This document shows positions 8,326 through 18,300 of a stretch of 64,000 nt of DNA, piece after piece. The notes beneath the pieces are model-generated. The model was not told where the DNA came from, searched no databases, and saw nothing but the letters and a program-made list of their open reading frames with translations. The position numbers were made by a program, and so were the translations under genes. The DNA lies in assembly GCF_022213955.1 (NCBI RefSeq), contig NZ_JAKNTW010000013.1, positions 186,001 through 250,000 on the forward strand, read 5' to 3'. Position 1 is the stretch's first letter. Each line of letters starts with the position of its first letter. Source of the DNA: Dolomitihabitans soli (GTDB lineage: Bacteria > Actinomycetota > Actinomycetes > Streptosporangiales > Streptosporangiaceae).

Positions 8326-8715
8326 TCAACCCTCGCCGAGCAGAACCTCCACCGCTCTGACGACGGGCAGATCGGCCTCCAGCCACGGAACGTCGTAGAA
8401 GGCGGCCGGGGAAAGCCAGCGGAGTTCGAGGTGCTCCTTGGCCACGGGCACACCTTCGACGACCTCGGCCAGCCACACCCGCAGCACGTAGTCGTTCCGC
8501 AGGGCCCATTCGCCCCCCACCTGGCCACCGATCGCGATCTTGACCCCGAGCTCCTCGTCGCACTCGCGGATCAGCGCGTCGTGGTCGCTCTCCCCCGGCT
8601 CGACCTTGCCGCCGGGAAACTCCCAACCGCCGGCGAGCTCGGGCGGTTCCGCCCGTTGCGCGGCGAGTAACCGCCCGTCGGCCACGATCGCGGCTCCCAC
8701 AACGACCTTCTTCAT
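8326..8715 (-). CDS. Nudix hydrolase (MutT/CTP pyrophosphohydrolase type)
   Basis: A 129-residue complete Nudix fold. The Nudix box starts GGKVEPGES and continues ALIRECDEELGV, with the REx2EE glutamates that bind Mg2+ present. Small MutT-like enzymes hydrolyse nucleoside triphosphates with damaged or modified bases, or CTP/dCTP. WEFPGGK before the box is typical of that group. It lies 6 bases after the stop of the wall hydrolase gene and 57 bases before the next locus gene, so it is probably co-transcribed with the T4SS-like genes, an odd partner for a secretion machine. Confidence 0.9.
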   Translation of the reverse strand: MKKVVVGAAIVADGRLLAAQRAEPPELAGGWEFPGGKVEPGESDHDALIRECDEELGVKIAIGGQVGGEWALRNDYVLRVWLAEVVEGVPVAKEHLELRWLSPAAFYDVPWLEADLPVVRAVEVLLGEG

Positions 8716-8721
8716 CAGGTG

Positions 8722-9810
8722 TCAGCCCTTTTCCAGTCGCTTGAGTTGTTCGAGCACGGTCGCGTTCTGCAGCGGGCGGGTGAACCCCATGATGCCGGAC
8801 CGATCCTTGTAGGTCGTGACCTTGATCGGCCCGCACAGCCGGCAGCGAGCCTCCACCATCTTGCCCTTGGACACGACCATCCCGACGTGACCGGGCCGGT
8901 TGGGCCCCGTTCCAGGGCCGGAGTTGAAGAACACGAGATCGCCCGGCTCCTCGTCACCCGCCTCGACCTTCACCCCGAACGGCCACTGTCCGAAGGTCAC
9001 CCGCGGGATGGAGAGGCCGGCCTCGCGGTAGGCCATGTAGATGATCCCCGAGCAGTCGAAGGCGTCCGGTCCCGTCCCTCCCCAACGGTACGGCTTGCCG
9101 CGCTGGGCCAGGGCGTAATCAAGGATCTCGCGGACCACCTCGTTGGGCGCGGCGTCCACGATGGGCTCGTCGCAGGCGGGGTCGGCCTCGGGCGGAACGG
9201 TGACCTCGCCGGTCTTGGCGTATCTCTTCGCGATCTCCACGACCTGGTCGACGTACCACCAGGCACGGTTGTAGACGAACAGCGCCTGCCGTACGTTCTC
9301 CGGGGCGCCGTTGCGCTTGAGCATGGTGGCCGCGCCGAGGATGGCGTCGGCCGGGTTGTAGACGTCGGCCCAGCCGTCGCCGTCGCCGTCGGCCGCGTAG
9401 CCGTTGAACTTGGACGGGATCTTGATCTTGGCCTTGCCGCCCCAGGTGCCGATGAGGAACTGCATCGGCCCCGCCGCGCCCGCGTGGTTGGTGCCGCTCT
9501 GCACGCCGGGAAGCCGGGAGCGGCCGTGGTTGGTCTCCCGCTTGCCGACGGCCGCCAGCACGTTCCACTGCACGCCGATCTTCTCGCCGTGCTTCTTGTA
9601 CAGCTTGAGGTAGTCGCCGGGGATGTCGGAGGCCGCCGTCTGCGACTGCGCCTCGTCGCCGCCGGGCTCGGTCTGCTCGCAGTCGGCCTGGTTGCCGCCG
9701 CCCAGCAAGGAGGGGAAGGTACTCATCAACATGGGGGCCGCCACCAACGTCATGAGAACCAGCCCCGCGACGCCCACAATGAGTGCGATACGGACACGGG
9801 AGTTACTCAT
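8722..9810 (-). CDS. Bifunctional wall hydrolase: lytic transglycosylase plus NlpC/P60 (VirB1/TcpG-like)
   Basis: 362 residues. An N-terminal membrane anchor spans about 8-28. A soluble lytic-transglycosylase-like domain (about 65-195) has its catalytic Glu in KRETNHGRS (E92) and an EF-hand-like DGDGDGWADV loop at 141-150. An NlpC/P60 endopeptidase domain (about 224-345) has catalytic Cys253 in DCSG and His308 in GHVG. It would cut glycan strands and stem peptides to open the wall for the machine, as VirB1 or TcpG do in known T4SS. ATG 9810 overlaps the stop of the preceding gene (ATGA). Confidence 0.9.
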   Translation of the reverse strand: MSNSRVRIALIVGVAGLVLMTLVAAPMLMSTFPSLLGGGNQADCEQTEPGGDEAQSQTAASDIPGDYLKLYKKHGEKIGVQWNVLAAVGKRETNHGRSRLPGVQSGTNHAGAAGPMQFLIGTWGGKAKIKIPSKFNGYAADGDGDGWADVYNPADAILGAATMLKRNGAPENVRQALFVYNRAWWYVDQVVEIAKRYAKTGEVTVPPEADPACDEPIVDAAPNEVVREILDYALAQRGKPYRWGGTGPDAFDCSGIIYMAYREAGLSIPRVTFGQWPFGVKVEAGDEEPGDLVFFNSGPGTGPNRPGHVGMVVSKGKMVEARCRLCGPIKVTTYKDRSGIMGFTRPLQNATVLEQLKRLEKG

Positions 9811-10457
9811 CTCACCCCTTCGATCCCCGTGGGGGGGTCTCCCTCCTGGCCGGCATCGGCGGGCTGGAGGTCGTGGACCCGCCAGTCGGAGCCGATCTGG
9901 GTGAGCGTCACGGCGTACTCCTCCGACCTTTCGGTGGGGCCGCTCTTCGCCGTGACGCGCTGGGTGCCGGTCACCACGAAGATCACCGAGCTCCGGTCGA
10001 CCTCGCGGATCTCCTTGACCTGCGCGGAGCCCTCGGAGACCAGTGCGTCAGCGGTGTTCTGCTCCACGGTGCCGGGTGAGGCCACCGCGCGGCCGAGCGC
10101 GGCCGCCAGATCGGCCGTCGTGAACACGCTCAGCCGGTCGGTGTACACGGCCGGGTCCTCGTCGAACCGGTAGGTGCCGTACGACGTGATGAACCGCTGG
10201 GCGACGTCCGCCGCCGCCGCCAGTTCCTCCTTCGACATCGGCAGGAAGGAGTAGATGTCGAAGGCGGCGTTGCTGGCCGTCGCCACCGGCGTCTGCGGCG
10301 CCGCCGGCTCCGCCGTACGGTCAGCGCTCACCTGTTCGGTGCCCTGCTGCGGCCCGCCGGGGTCCGGTCCCAGCGTGAGGTAGACGCCGACCACCGCGAG
10401 CAGGACCACCACGCCCGCGAAGACCTGGCCACGCCGGTCACCGAGTCCTAGCGCCAT
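9807..10457 (-). CDS. Bitopic VirB8/TcpC-like protein
   Basis: A 216-residue protein with a short cytoplasmic N-terminus, one membrane helix (about 10-28), a Pro/Thr/Ala linker and an extracytoplasmic alpha/beta domain of about 140 residues. The pattern (helical start, SVIFVVTGTQRVT, EEYAVTLTQIGSDWRVHDL) resembles the NTF2-like fold of VirB8 and TcpC. This is inferred from topology and secondary-structure pattern. The start ATG 10457 has AAGGA upstream inside the previous gene and lies 2 bases after that gene's stop. A TTG at 10463 is the alternative. Confidence 0.75.
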   Translation of the reverse strand: MALGLGDRRGQVFAGVVVLLAVVGVYLTLGPDPGGPQQGTEQVSADRTAEPAAPQTPVATASNAAFDIYSFLPMSKEELAAAADVAQRFITSYGTYRFDEDPAVYTDRLSVFTTADLAAALGRAVASPGTVEQNTADALVSEGSAQVKEIREVDRSSVIFVVTGTQRVTAKSGPTERSEEYAVTLTQIGSDWRVHDLQPADAGQEGDPPTGIEGVR

Positions 10458-10459
10458 CG

Positions 10460-12817
10460 TCAATCCTTGCCGGGGCCGGGCCTGAGCCAGAAGGGCACGG
10501 GAGGCTCGTCGTCGGCACGTCCGTTGTTACGGGAGGGCAGCCAGAGCGGCGGCGCCTCGGAACGGCGATCAGAACCGGAGTCGCGCGAGCCTCCGTCGGC
10601 GCGCCGGGTGGAGCCGCCGCCGAAGATGCTGCCGCCCCCCGAACCGCCTGAACCACGCGACCCGCCCGACCCACCAGACCCACCAGACCCACCTGACCGG
10701 CCGCCGGTTGAGTTACCGGAACGCCCGCCTGAGCGTCCGCCGAAGATGCCGCCACCGCCGGAGCCGCCCGACCTGGGCGCCGATCCGCCCGACCTTGGTG
10801 CCGATCCACCCGAACCGCCTGGCCTGGGTGCCGATCCACCCGACCGGGGTGTGCCGGAAGAGCCGCCACGCGGCGCCCAGCCACCGCCCGACCGTCCGCT
10901 GAACCAGCCGCCCGCCGACCCGCCCGACGTGCTCCCACCGGCACGACCGCCACGGACGGGGGCGCCCGGAGTGCCGGACAGGTTGAGCGGCGGCGCGGAG
11001 CCGGTACGGGTGACGGCGTTCTGCGCCGTGGGCGTCTTACGGCGGGCGCCCGCCACGGTGTCGGTGTCCAGCGGCGCGGGATGCGCGCCTACGGGCACCC
11101 TGGCCCCCGACGGCGTGCCGGCGGCTCCCTCCTCGCCCCTGACCCTGCCCTGGGCCACCGACGACGCCGACGCGGCGACGGCGGAGCCGCCGGCGATCGC
11201 GGCGGCCTGGATGAGCGGCTCGGCCTTGCGCATGCCCCAGCGCCCGGCGCGGTAGCCGGCGACGGGTGGCAGCGCGTTCGCCGCCCGGGAGAGCGTGGGG
11301 GCGGTCGCCGCCTCGCCGAGCATCCGGGTGGTGATCGTGTGCCCGTCCATGGAGGCGAACAGGTGCTGGAACGGCCGCCGGTAGAAGAACACCGCGATCG
11401 TCATCAACGCCATGAAGAGCACCTGCATGCCCCAGGGCATCGCGGTAGAGATGATCAAGGCGTAGCCGTACACGAGCACGCCGAGGACCAGGGCCAGCAC
11501 CGCCTGTCTCAGCAGGGTGCCCACCAGCATCTCCAGCCAGCGCATCGCGATGATCCGCCCGGTGCCCGGATGGACGCCGATCAGCAGGAACACCGGCGCC
11601 ATGATCAGCAAGAACAGGAAGCCGACCTTGAGCACCAGTAGCGAGACCGCCACCAGGAAGATCAGTAAGCCGGAGACCACGGCCGCTATCAGCGCGCCGA
11701 TCGCGATGCCCAGCCGGCTGGTCCAGTCTTTGCCCTGGAAGAGGGAGTAGATCGGGGTGCTCTCCAGTTTGCGGGCGACCTCCTCCTGGTAACGCGCCTG
11801 GTGCGCGTTGGTCGCCGGCATCTGTTTGGCCTGTTGTTCCTGCTGGTCGATCGCCTGGATATCGAGCATCCTGGCGCCGAAGTCACGCACCACGGGGGCC
11901 TCTGGATCGGCCGTGCCGAACACGCCCATCAGCCACGGCTTGCAGACCAGCGTCGACCACAGGGCGTCGGCGTTCTGGTCGACGCCCGGCGTGCCGGTCT
12001 GGCCGTACCCGCCGGGGGTGGCCTTCGCGTCGCCGTCGCCCTTCGGCGGCAGGCAGGAGGTCCCCTCGTTGCCGGGCAGCCCGGCGAACGCCGAGTTGAC
12101 GATCTCGCCGGTCTTGTCGGTGACGACCTTGCCGATCCCGGTGAAGTCGGCCGGGCGGCTGAAGAACCAGACCGCCACGGTGACCGCGAGCACCATCCAG
12201 ATGACGCCCTCGGCCGTGGTGGTCGCGCGTTTGCGGATCAGGCCGTACCACGCCAGCCAGATCGCGCCGAGGATCACGATCGGCCGTAGATACGGCCAGT
12301 ACATGGCGTCGGCGAGCTTGGTGATGATGTCGTCGACCACGTCTTTGATCGACTGCAGCGGGCCCTCGGTGGCCGCCGCCTGGTAGGTGGTGATGGTCAG
12401 GCGGTCGACTGCCTTGGCTCCGGCGAAGATCGAGTTGGCCCACGCGTTGCCGAGCACCGCGCCCACGTCGTCGCAGCCCAGATCGTTGGTGTGCCAGAAC
12501 TGGCCGGACGTGCCGTACCTGGCGTAGTTGGTCTCCGCGGCGGCCGGCAGCTTCTCGGTGGGCGCCTGGGCGGCCCCCACCTGCGCGCCGACCGTCGTCC
12601 CCGCCGACCCGTCGGGCGGCGGCGGTTTGAGCAGCCCGTCGAGTCCGCCGCCGACGACCTCGGGAGACAGGTCGGGCGAGAAATCGCAGAGCGCCGCCGC
12701 CGCCATGCCCGAGGGCAGGGCCAGCGGCAGCGCGAGGAGACCTAGGAACAGAATCAGCCCTGCCGCGAGCCGCCTGCGTAGTCGCCCGCGCCGGCGCCCC
12801 TTGGGGGGGACCTTCAT
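10460..12817 (-). CDS. Polytopic VirB6/TrbL/TcpH-like channel protein
   Basis: 785 residues. A signal-anchor spans about 17-42. A soluble loop is followed by membrane helices near 176-194 and 205-220, a long extracytoplasmic loop (about 222-368) with Cys, then a tight cluster of helices at about 369-395, 396-414, 436-456 and 463-480. From about residue 590 the tail is Gly/Ser/Arg/Pro-rich with SAPR-GGSG-type repeats. The size, the C-terminal helix cluster and the place next to a VirB4 ATPase and a wall hydrolase match VirB6/TcpH inner-membrane channel subunits. ATG 12817 overlaps the VirB4 gene stop by 4 bases. Confidence 0.82.
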   Translation of the reverse strand: MKVPPKGRRRGRLRRRLAAGLILFLGLLALPLALPSGMAAAALCDFSPDLSPEVVGGGLDGLLKPPPPDGSAGTTVGAQVGAAQAPTEKLPAAAETNYARYGTSGQFWHTNDLGCDDVGAVLGNAWANSIFAGAKAVDRLTITTYQAAATEGPLQSIKDVVDDIITKLADAMYWPYLRPIVILGAIWLAWYGLIRKRATTTAEGVIWMVLAVTVAVWFFSRPADFTGIGKVVTDKTGEIVNSAFAGLPGNEGTSCLPPKGDGDAKATPGGYGQTGTPGVDQNADALWSTLVCKPWLMGVFGTADPEAPVVRDFGARMLDIQAIDQQEQQAKQMPATNAHQARYQEEVARKLESTPIYSLFQGKDWTSRLGIAIGALIAAVVSGLLIFLVAVSLLVLKVGFLFLLIMAPVFLLIGVHPGTGRIIAMRWLEMLVGTLLRQAVLALVLGVLVYGYALIISTAMPWGMQVLFMALMTIAVFFYRRPFQHLFASMDGHTITTRMLGEAATAPTLSRAANALPPVAGYRAGRWGMRKAEPLIQAAAIAGGSAVAASASSVAQGRVRGEEGAAGTPSGARVPVGAHPAPLDTDTVAGARRKTPTAQNAVTRTGSAPPLNLSGTPGAPVRGGRAGGSTSGGSAGGWFSGRSGGGWAPRGGSSGTPRSGGSAPRPGGSGGSAPRSGGSAPRSGGSGGGGIFGGRSGGRSGNSTGGRSGGSGGSGGSGGSRGSGGSGGGSIFGGGSTRRADGGSRDSGSDRRSEAPPLWLPSRNNGRADDEPPVPFWLRPGPGKD

Positions 12818-15300
12818 GACCGCACCTCCTGCGCCGTCGCCCCCGACCTGCCGATGCCCCCCGGAGGATCATTCCCGTCGTCACCGGGCTTGTCGTGCGT
12901 CGGGTTGGTGTCAAGCCAGCGCAGGAGGTCTTCTGAGATCAGGTCCACCCCGATACGGCCCGCCCGGCCGTCCAGATCCCGGAAGACGCACTCGCCGTTG
13001 CCCAGCGAGCGCAGCACCGCCTTGTGCTCCTCTGAAGGCTCCACCCCGAGCAACGACATGACGTGTTCGACCTCGACCCGCTCGGTCGACCTGAAGGCGA
13101 AGACCGAGGACAGGCAGTTGGTCACCTGCTCGTTCAGCAGGTCACCCGCGTTCTGCGAGACCAGCACGAGCGCGGTGTTGCGCGAGCGGCCCATCCGGCT
13201 GACCTCGGGCACCAGCTTGGCGCCCTCGGGCGTGGAGGTGATCGCCCATGCCTCGTCCAGGAAGATCGCCTTCGGCGCGCGGCGGTCGAGGCCGTTCATC
13301 AGCCGCCTGGCGAACTGCGAGACGAGGTACAGCAGTGCGACGGAGAGCCGCTGCTCGTAGGAGTAGTCGTCGCGGGCCGTCGTGACGTCGGGCAGGGTGA
13401 GCCCGCCCAGCGTGAAGACCGTGGTCCAGCCCTCGGTGTCGACCTGGTCGCCGCCGGAGGGATCGAAACACAGCCGGGCGAGGTGCATATCCGACATCGA
13501 GCGGAGCACCGCCCCCAGGTTCTTCGACGCGGGGTCCTCCGCCTGCTCCAGATAGTCGACGACCCTGCCCAGCGAGGGATCGGCGGCGTTCGACACCGCG
13601 GCGACCGCCTGGATCATCGCCGACTCGCGCTCCTCCGACATCCTCGGCAGCAGCAGCCGCAACGTCTCGGTGGCCATCGTCTTCTTGGCCGCGATGTCGT
13701 CGCCGAAGGAGAAGGGGTCGAGCAGCCCCGGAGCGGCCGAGCCGAGCGGGATGATCCGCGCCCGCCTGCCCCTCTTCCGCAGCAGCTCCACCAGGGACTC
13801 CGCGTCGCCCTTCGGATCGATCACCGCGATGGTGACCCCTCGCAGGGCCATCTGATAGATCATCAGCAGCGCCAGCGTGGTCTTCCCGCCGCCGGGCTCG
13901 CCGGTGATCGCGATCGCCGTGGGCCGGTTACGCGCCGCCGCCACCAGCGGATCGAAGTGCACGATGCTGCGCGCCCGCCCCACGGTCTCCCCGACGTACG
14001 GCCCCGCCCAGCCGGCCTTGCCCTCGTCGAGCCGGTCACCGAGATCCACCGTGGCCGTCGTCATCCCGCCGGCGATGGTGCGGAGCGGCTGCCGCTGGGC
14101 GTAGGCGTTGACCCGCACCCGCTCGCCCGGCAACGCCTCGCAGAACAACGAGAACTGGTCACCGGTGGAGTTGACGATGTCGATGCCCAGGTCACGGTAG
14201 TGCTCGACGACCGCTTCGACCCGCTGCACACAAATCTCCTCCGTCGGGGCCGCGACGATCAGCCGGTGCCAGCCGTACACGAAGGGCAGGCGCTCCTTGG
14301 TGATGCCGTGCTCCAGCATGCGCGCCGCGTCGATCTGCTCGGCCAGCGCGATCGGCGCCTCCGCCCCGGCCTCACGGATGTGGATGTCCATGTCGCGGGC
14401 GTGGGCCAGCTTGCGGGCCACATCCTTGCTCGCCTTGACCGGAGTGATCAACCGCATCCTGCTGGAGATCTCCACCGGGAACGGGAGCTGGTCGGCGAAG
14501 TGCCCCCACGGCTCCCCGTCGGGGAAGGGCATCAGGTCGGGGAACCTGGCGAAGGACAGGTGCGCGACATAGGAGTCACCCGACGGCTGCTCGATGCGCA
14601 GCAGCGAACGGCCGTTGTGGATCTGCCCCTCGACCAGCGCCTCGATCTCGCCCTTGCCCCAGCGCCGCTTGGGGCTGGCCGAGGTGGGCGGGTCACCGAG
14701 CGAGCCGGTCGCGGCGTGCTGGAACAGCCAGGCGATCTCGGTGGAGGTGGCGTGCCGCGCGTAGAGCGCGCTGGAGGCCAGGGCCCGGCCGAGCCGCTCC
14801 GCCTGGTCGGTCCACCGGTTGATCTCACTGTCCGGGACGTGGTCGTCGTCGAGGCCGAGCGCCTTCTCGCCGCGCTGGTAGAAGCCGAAGAGCTGGGAGA
14901 GCACCCCCGTGCCGAGCTGGGCGCCGCGCGGGCCCAGCCGTACGCCCAGGTAGACCTCCTTGGTCCAGAAGTCCTTCGCCCAGACGTGGCGGTACATCTC
15001 CTCCAGATAGTCGCGCCAGCCCGGTCCCTCGTCGGAGGTGGCGTTGAGGGCCATCGCCCAGTCGGCCGCCGGGTAGGTGCGGTGCGCGACACGCAGGTGC
15101 ACCTCGGCGTCCGGCATCCTGATCGCGGCCAGCGCGATCGTGATGTTCGTGGCCAGCGCCTCGCGCTCCTCGGGGGTGACGAACTCGTAGCTGACCGTCG
15201 GCAGCCGGAAGTACGCCCAGGCCGCCGACTCGCTCAGCAGGACCCGATCGTCGAAATACCGGACGGCCAAGCGGTTGCGTGCCCGTGACGACCGGCTCAT
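12814..15300 (-). CDS. VirB4/TcpF-like T4SS ATPase
   Basis: 828 residues. An N-terminal VirB4-type domain covers about 1-420. A C-terminal RecA-like ATPase domain carries Walker A GEPGGGKTT (467-475), the IDPKGDAE segment after strand 2 (494-501), Walker B AIFLDEAW (678-685) and a VSQNAGDLL motif (714-722), all features of VirB4/TraC/TcpF and related HerA-like motors. It would energise assembly of, or transport through, the envelope complex at the cytoplasmic membrane. It is the best-supported T4SS component here. The 31-base gap to the upstream fusion gene and 4-base overlap with the VirB6-like gene place it mid-operon. Confidence 0.92.
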   Translation of the reverse strand: MSRSSRARNRLAVRYFDDRVLLSESAAWAYFRLPTVSYEFVTPEEREALATNITIALAAIRMPDAEVHLRVAHRTYPAADWAMALNATSDEGPGWRDYLEEMYRHVWAKDFWTKEVYLGVRLGPRGAQLGTGVLSQLFGFYQRGEKALGLDDDHVPDSEINRWTDQAERLGRALASSALYARHATSTEIAWLFQHAATGSLGDPPTSASPKRRWGKGEIEALVEGQIHNGRSLLRIEQPSGDSYVAHLSFARFPDLMPFPDGEPWGHFADQLPFPVEISSRMRLITPVKASKDVARKLAHARDMDIHIREAGAEAPIALAEQIDAARMLEHGITKERLPFVYGWHRLIVAAPTEEICVQRVEAVVEHYRDLGIDIVNSTGDQFSLFCEALPGERVRVNAYAQRQPLRTIAGGMTTATVDLGDRLDEGKAGWAGPYVGETVGRARSIVHFDPLVAAARNRPTAIAITGEPGGGKTTLALLMIYQMALRGVTIAVIDPKGDAESLVELLRKRGRRARIIPLGSAAPGLLDPFSFGDDIAAKKTMATETLRLLLPRMSEERESAMIQAVAAVSNAADPSLGRVVDYLEQAEDPASKNLGAVLRSMSDMHLARLCFDPSGGDQVDTEGWTTVFTLGGLTLPDVTTARDDYSYEQRLSVALLYLVSQFARRLMNGLDRRAPKAIFLDEAWAITSTPEGAKLVPEVSRMGRSRNTALVLVSQNAGDLLNEQVTNCLSSVFAFRSTERVEVEHVMSLLGVEPSEEHKAVLRSLGNGECVFRDLDGRAGRIGVDLISEDLLRWLDTNPTHDKPGDDGNDPPGGIGRSGATAQEVRS

Positions 15301-15331
15301 CCGCCGCTCCCCCTACCCTCGCGCCTGCGGG

Positions 15332-18300
15332 TCACTGGGCCACTTCCTCCTCGTCGCGCCTGGCCGTGTGCGGTGTGGTGAAGCCGGCGACCACCACGCC
15401 GGCGAGAGCCAGGTAGGCCCTGCGCCCGGCGGCACGCAACTGGGCCGGCTCGATCGGGCCGGGGCTTCCCGGAGCCAGATCGTCCTCCCACGGCACCCGT
15501 ACGATCGCCCGGCATCGTCCCCTCGCCACCGCCTCCGCCTGCTCCACATCACTCATGCTGCGCCGGCTCACACCGTTGACCACCATGATCGCGCGTCGGC
15601 GAAGCTCCGCGCAGCCGTGTCCGTCAAGCCATTCATAAGTCATGGCAACGGCATCGGGACCGTCCTCGCTCGCCGGGACCACCAGCACCAGCTGATCCGC
15701 GTACGGCAGGACCCGGGCGGCCAGCGCCGCCGCCGGATCGACCACGACCAGCTTGTAGTGCCGGTCGAGCAGATCCATGGTCTGGCCGAGACGCCGGTCG
15801 GAGAACAGCGTGCGGTCGGCCAGCCGTTGCTCCGCGCCCGCGTCGGTGTCGGACCCGATCACCTCCAGGCCCGAAGCCGAGCGGGTCGTGTAGGACCGCA
15901 TGCTCAGATATCCGCTGACGTGGTCGATCCCCGCCAGCAGCGAGCTGAGGGTCTCCGGCGAGTCGGCCTGGATCCTGCTGGTCAGCGTGTTGTCGCCGGT
16001 GTTGCCGTCCACCGCGAGCACCCGGTCGTCGCGGTACTCCGCGAAGGTGTGGCCGAGCATCAGCGCCGTCGTCGTCTGCCCCGCGCCGCCCGTGCAGCCC
16101 AGCACGACGACCCGCCGGCTCCCGCCGAACACCGCCCGCGCCCGCGCCTCGTCGATCTCCGACCCGTCGGTACGGCTCCCGCCGGACCCGATGACCACCT
16201 GGGCCAGCCGCCGCCAGCCGCCCGAGGTGTCCCGGCCCACGACCGACTCCACCCGGCGTACCTTTCCGCCTCTCGCCGGCGGGTCGGCCACCGGCACCAC
16301 CGGCCCGGCCGCGCCGCGCGGCACCGCCCGGATCGACACCCGCGTCCCCGGCTCCTCGGCCACCTCACGGCCGGCTCCGGCCGGCGGCTCCGCGGATTCG
16401 GCCGCCGCACGCCTCGGATCCACGGCCTCACGCAGTCCTGCCGCCTCTGCCGCCTCCGCCGCCGGACGCCTCGGATCCACGGACTCACGCAGTCCTGCGG
16501 CGTCCGCCGCCGGACGCCTCGAACCTGCCTCGCCCGGACCATCGGCTTCCGCCGCCGCACGCCTCGGACGCGCGGGCCCGGCCGTCTCGCCCCACGGCCC
16601 CGACCTCACCGAGGACTCCGACGCACCCTCCGAACCGGTCATCGCCGGGAGGGCCGGAGCCTCCGCCCGCCGGGCGCCCGTGACACGCGCTCCGCGCTCG
16701 GTCCGCGCCGCCGGAGCGACGGGACGTGTGGGGATGTCCTGTTCCCGGGGCGGACCCGCGGCCCCCGGCACCGGCGTCGCGCCCGGTCGTCCGGCACCTG
16801 GCACCTGGCCGGCCTGAGCCGCCGGGGCGACGGGACGCCCGAGGACATCCGGCAGCCGCGCCGGACGAGCACGATCTGGATTCGGCGAACCCACCGGCCG
16901 CCCACCGCCCGGCCCCCGGCCCCCGGGCTGAGCCGCCGGAGCGACAGGACGCCCAGCGGCATCCGGCACCTGACCCGCACCGGCATCCTCCGGCGAGGTC
17001 TCCGACCGCCGAACCACCGGCACCTGAGCCCCTGGAACGACAGACCGCCCGGGAACATCCGGCACCTGAGCGGCACCGGCATCCTCCGGAGCACCTTCCA
17101 CCGGGGAAGCCTCCGGCTCCGGACTCGTCTTGACCGCAGGGGCGACAGAACGCCCGAAGGCATCCGGCACCTGAACACCGGCATCCCCCGGGACACCTTC
17201 CACCGGCGAGGCCTCCGGCCGCCGAACTTCCGGCTGCGGGCTCGTCTGGGCCGCGGGAGCGACCGGATGTCCGGGAGCGCCGGTCGCCCGGGTCTCCGGG
17301 TCCTCCTGATTCGGGCTCCGCGTGGCCGCGGCCTGGCGCGAAGGCTCAGGCGCGTGATCCGCGCCCTCGGCGGAGTCTGGCGGCCATACGCGCTGGGCGT
17401 CGGGCACGCGTGAAACCGGCTGGGGCGGCCGGCCACGCCGGTGGTGCTCCTGCGCGTCGTCCGCGTGGCCCTCGGGGACGGCGTCGCCGGTCTCCACGGA
17501 AGCCGCCAGCCTGCGCAGGCGCCGCAGCGCCTCCGCCCCGATCGGCGCCGCGGGGACGGCAGAAGCAGCGGCGGAAGCGGCGGGAGCCGGAGCGGCGACC
17601 CCGGGGCCCTCCTGAGCGTGCATCTCATGACGATCGGACGCCGAGGGGTCCGCAGCCCGCCCCTCGGACCTCGCCCGCACCGGATCGGCGTGGAGGGCTC
17701 GCGCCGCCGGCGTCGTGTCGGCGGCGGCCGTCCCCTCGGGTGCCTCGGACCGGACCGGCTCGTGCACCTGCCCCCGTACGGCCTGCTCACTCGCGACCGG
17801 CTCTCGTGCGCCGGGCTCGCCGGCGACGGGCACATATCCGACCGCCTCGAACGCGACCGGCTTCTCCCCGGCGGGCACATGACCGACCGGCTCGAAAGCA
17901 ACCGGCTCGAACGCGACCGGCTCGAACGCGACCGGCTCGGGTACGGCCGGCTCGCTCGGCGGCGGGTCGACCGACAACGGGAAGGATCGTGACGGCAAGC
18001 CGGTCGAGGAGGCCGTCGAGGCGAGCGGCCCGGCGATGGCCGGCGAATTGGTGGCCGGCGAAGCGGAGGCCGCGCTCACCGGAGAGTGGGCGGCGGCAGT
18101 GGCCGGCGACGACGCCGCGGAGGCTGCGACCGGACGGGCGACCAGGCCCTGCCGGGAGCGCGGAACGGCGGGGTCGGCGGCGGAGACGGGATTGAGGGCG
18201 GGAGCGGTGCCTCGCCGGGGTGCGCGGGCCGTACCCCAGGCCATGCGTTGCTGGGTCGGGAGGGTGCTCTGCGCGGCGGCGGGGCTTGCCGTGACGGCGG

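Noticed and set aside
13063-15288. 741-codon plus-strand open frame antisense to the VirB4-like gene
   Set aside because: The minus-strand frame has Walker A and B motifs and operon overlaps; the plus frame has none.
15275-17413. 712-codon plus-strand open frame antisense to the fusion gene
   Set aside because: It is composed of Arg/Pro/His-rich text produced by the reverse complement of a Pro/Ala-rich linker.
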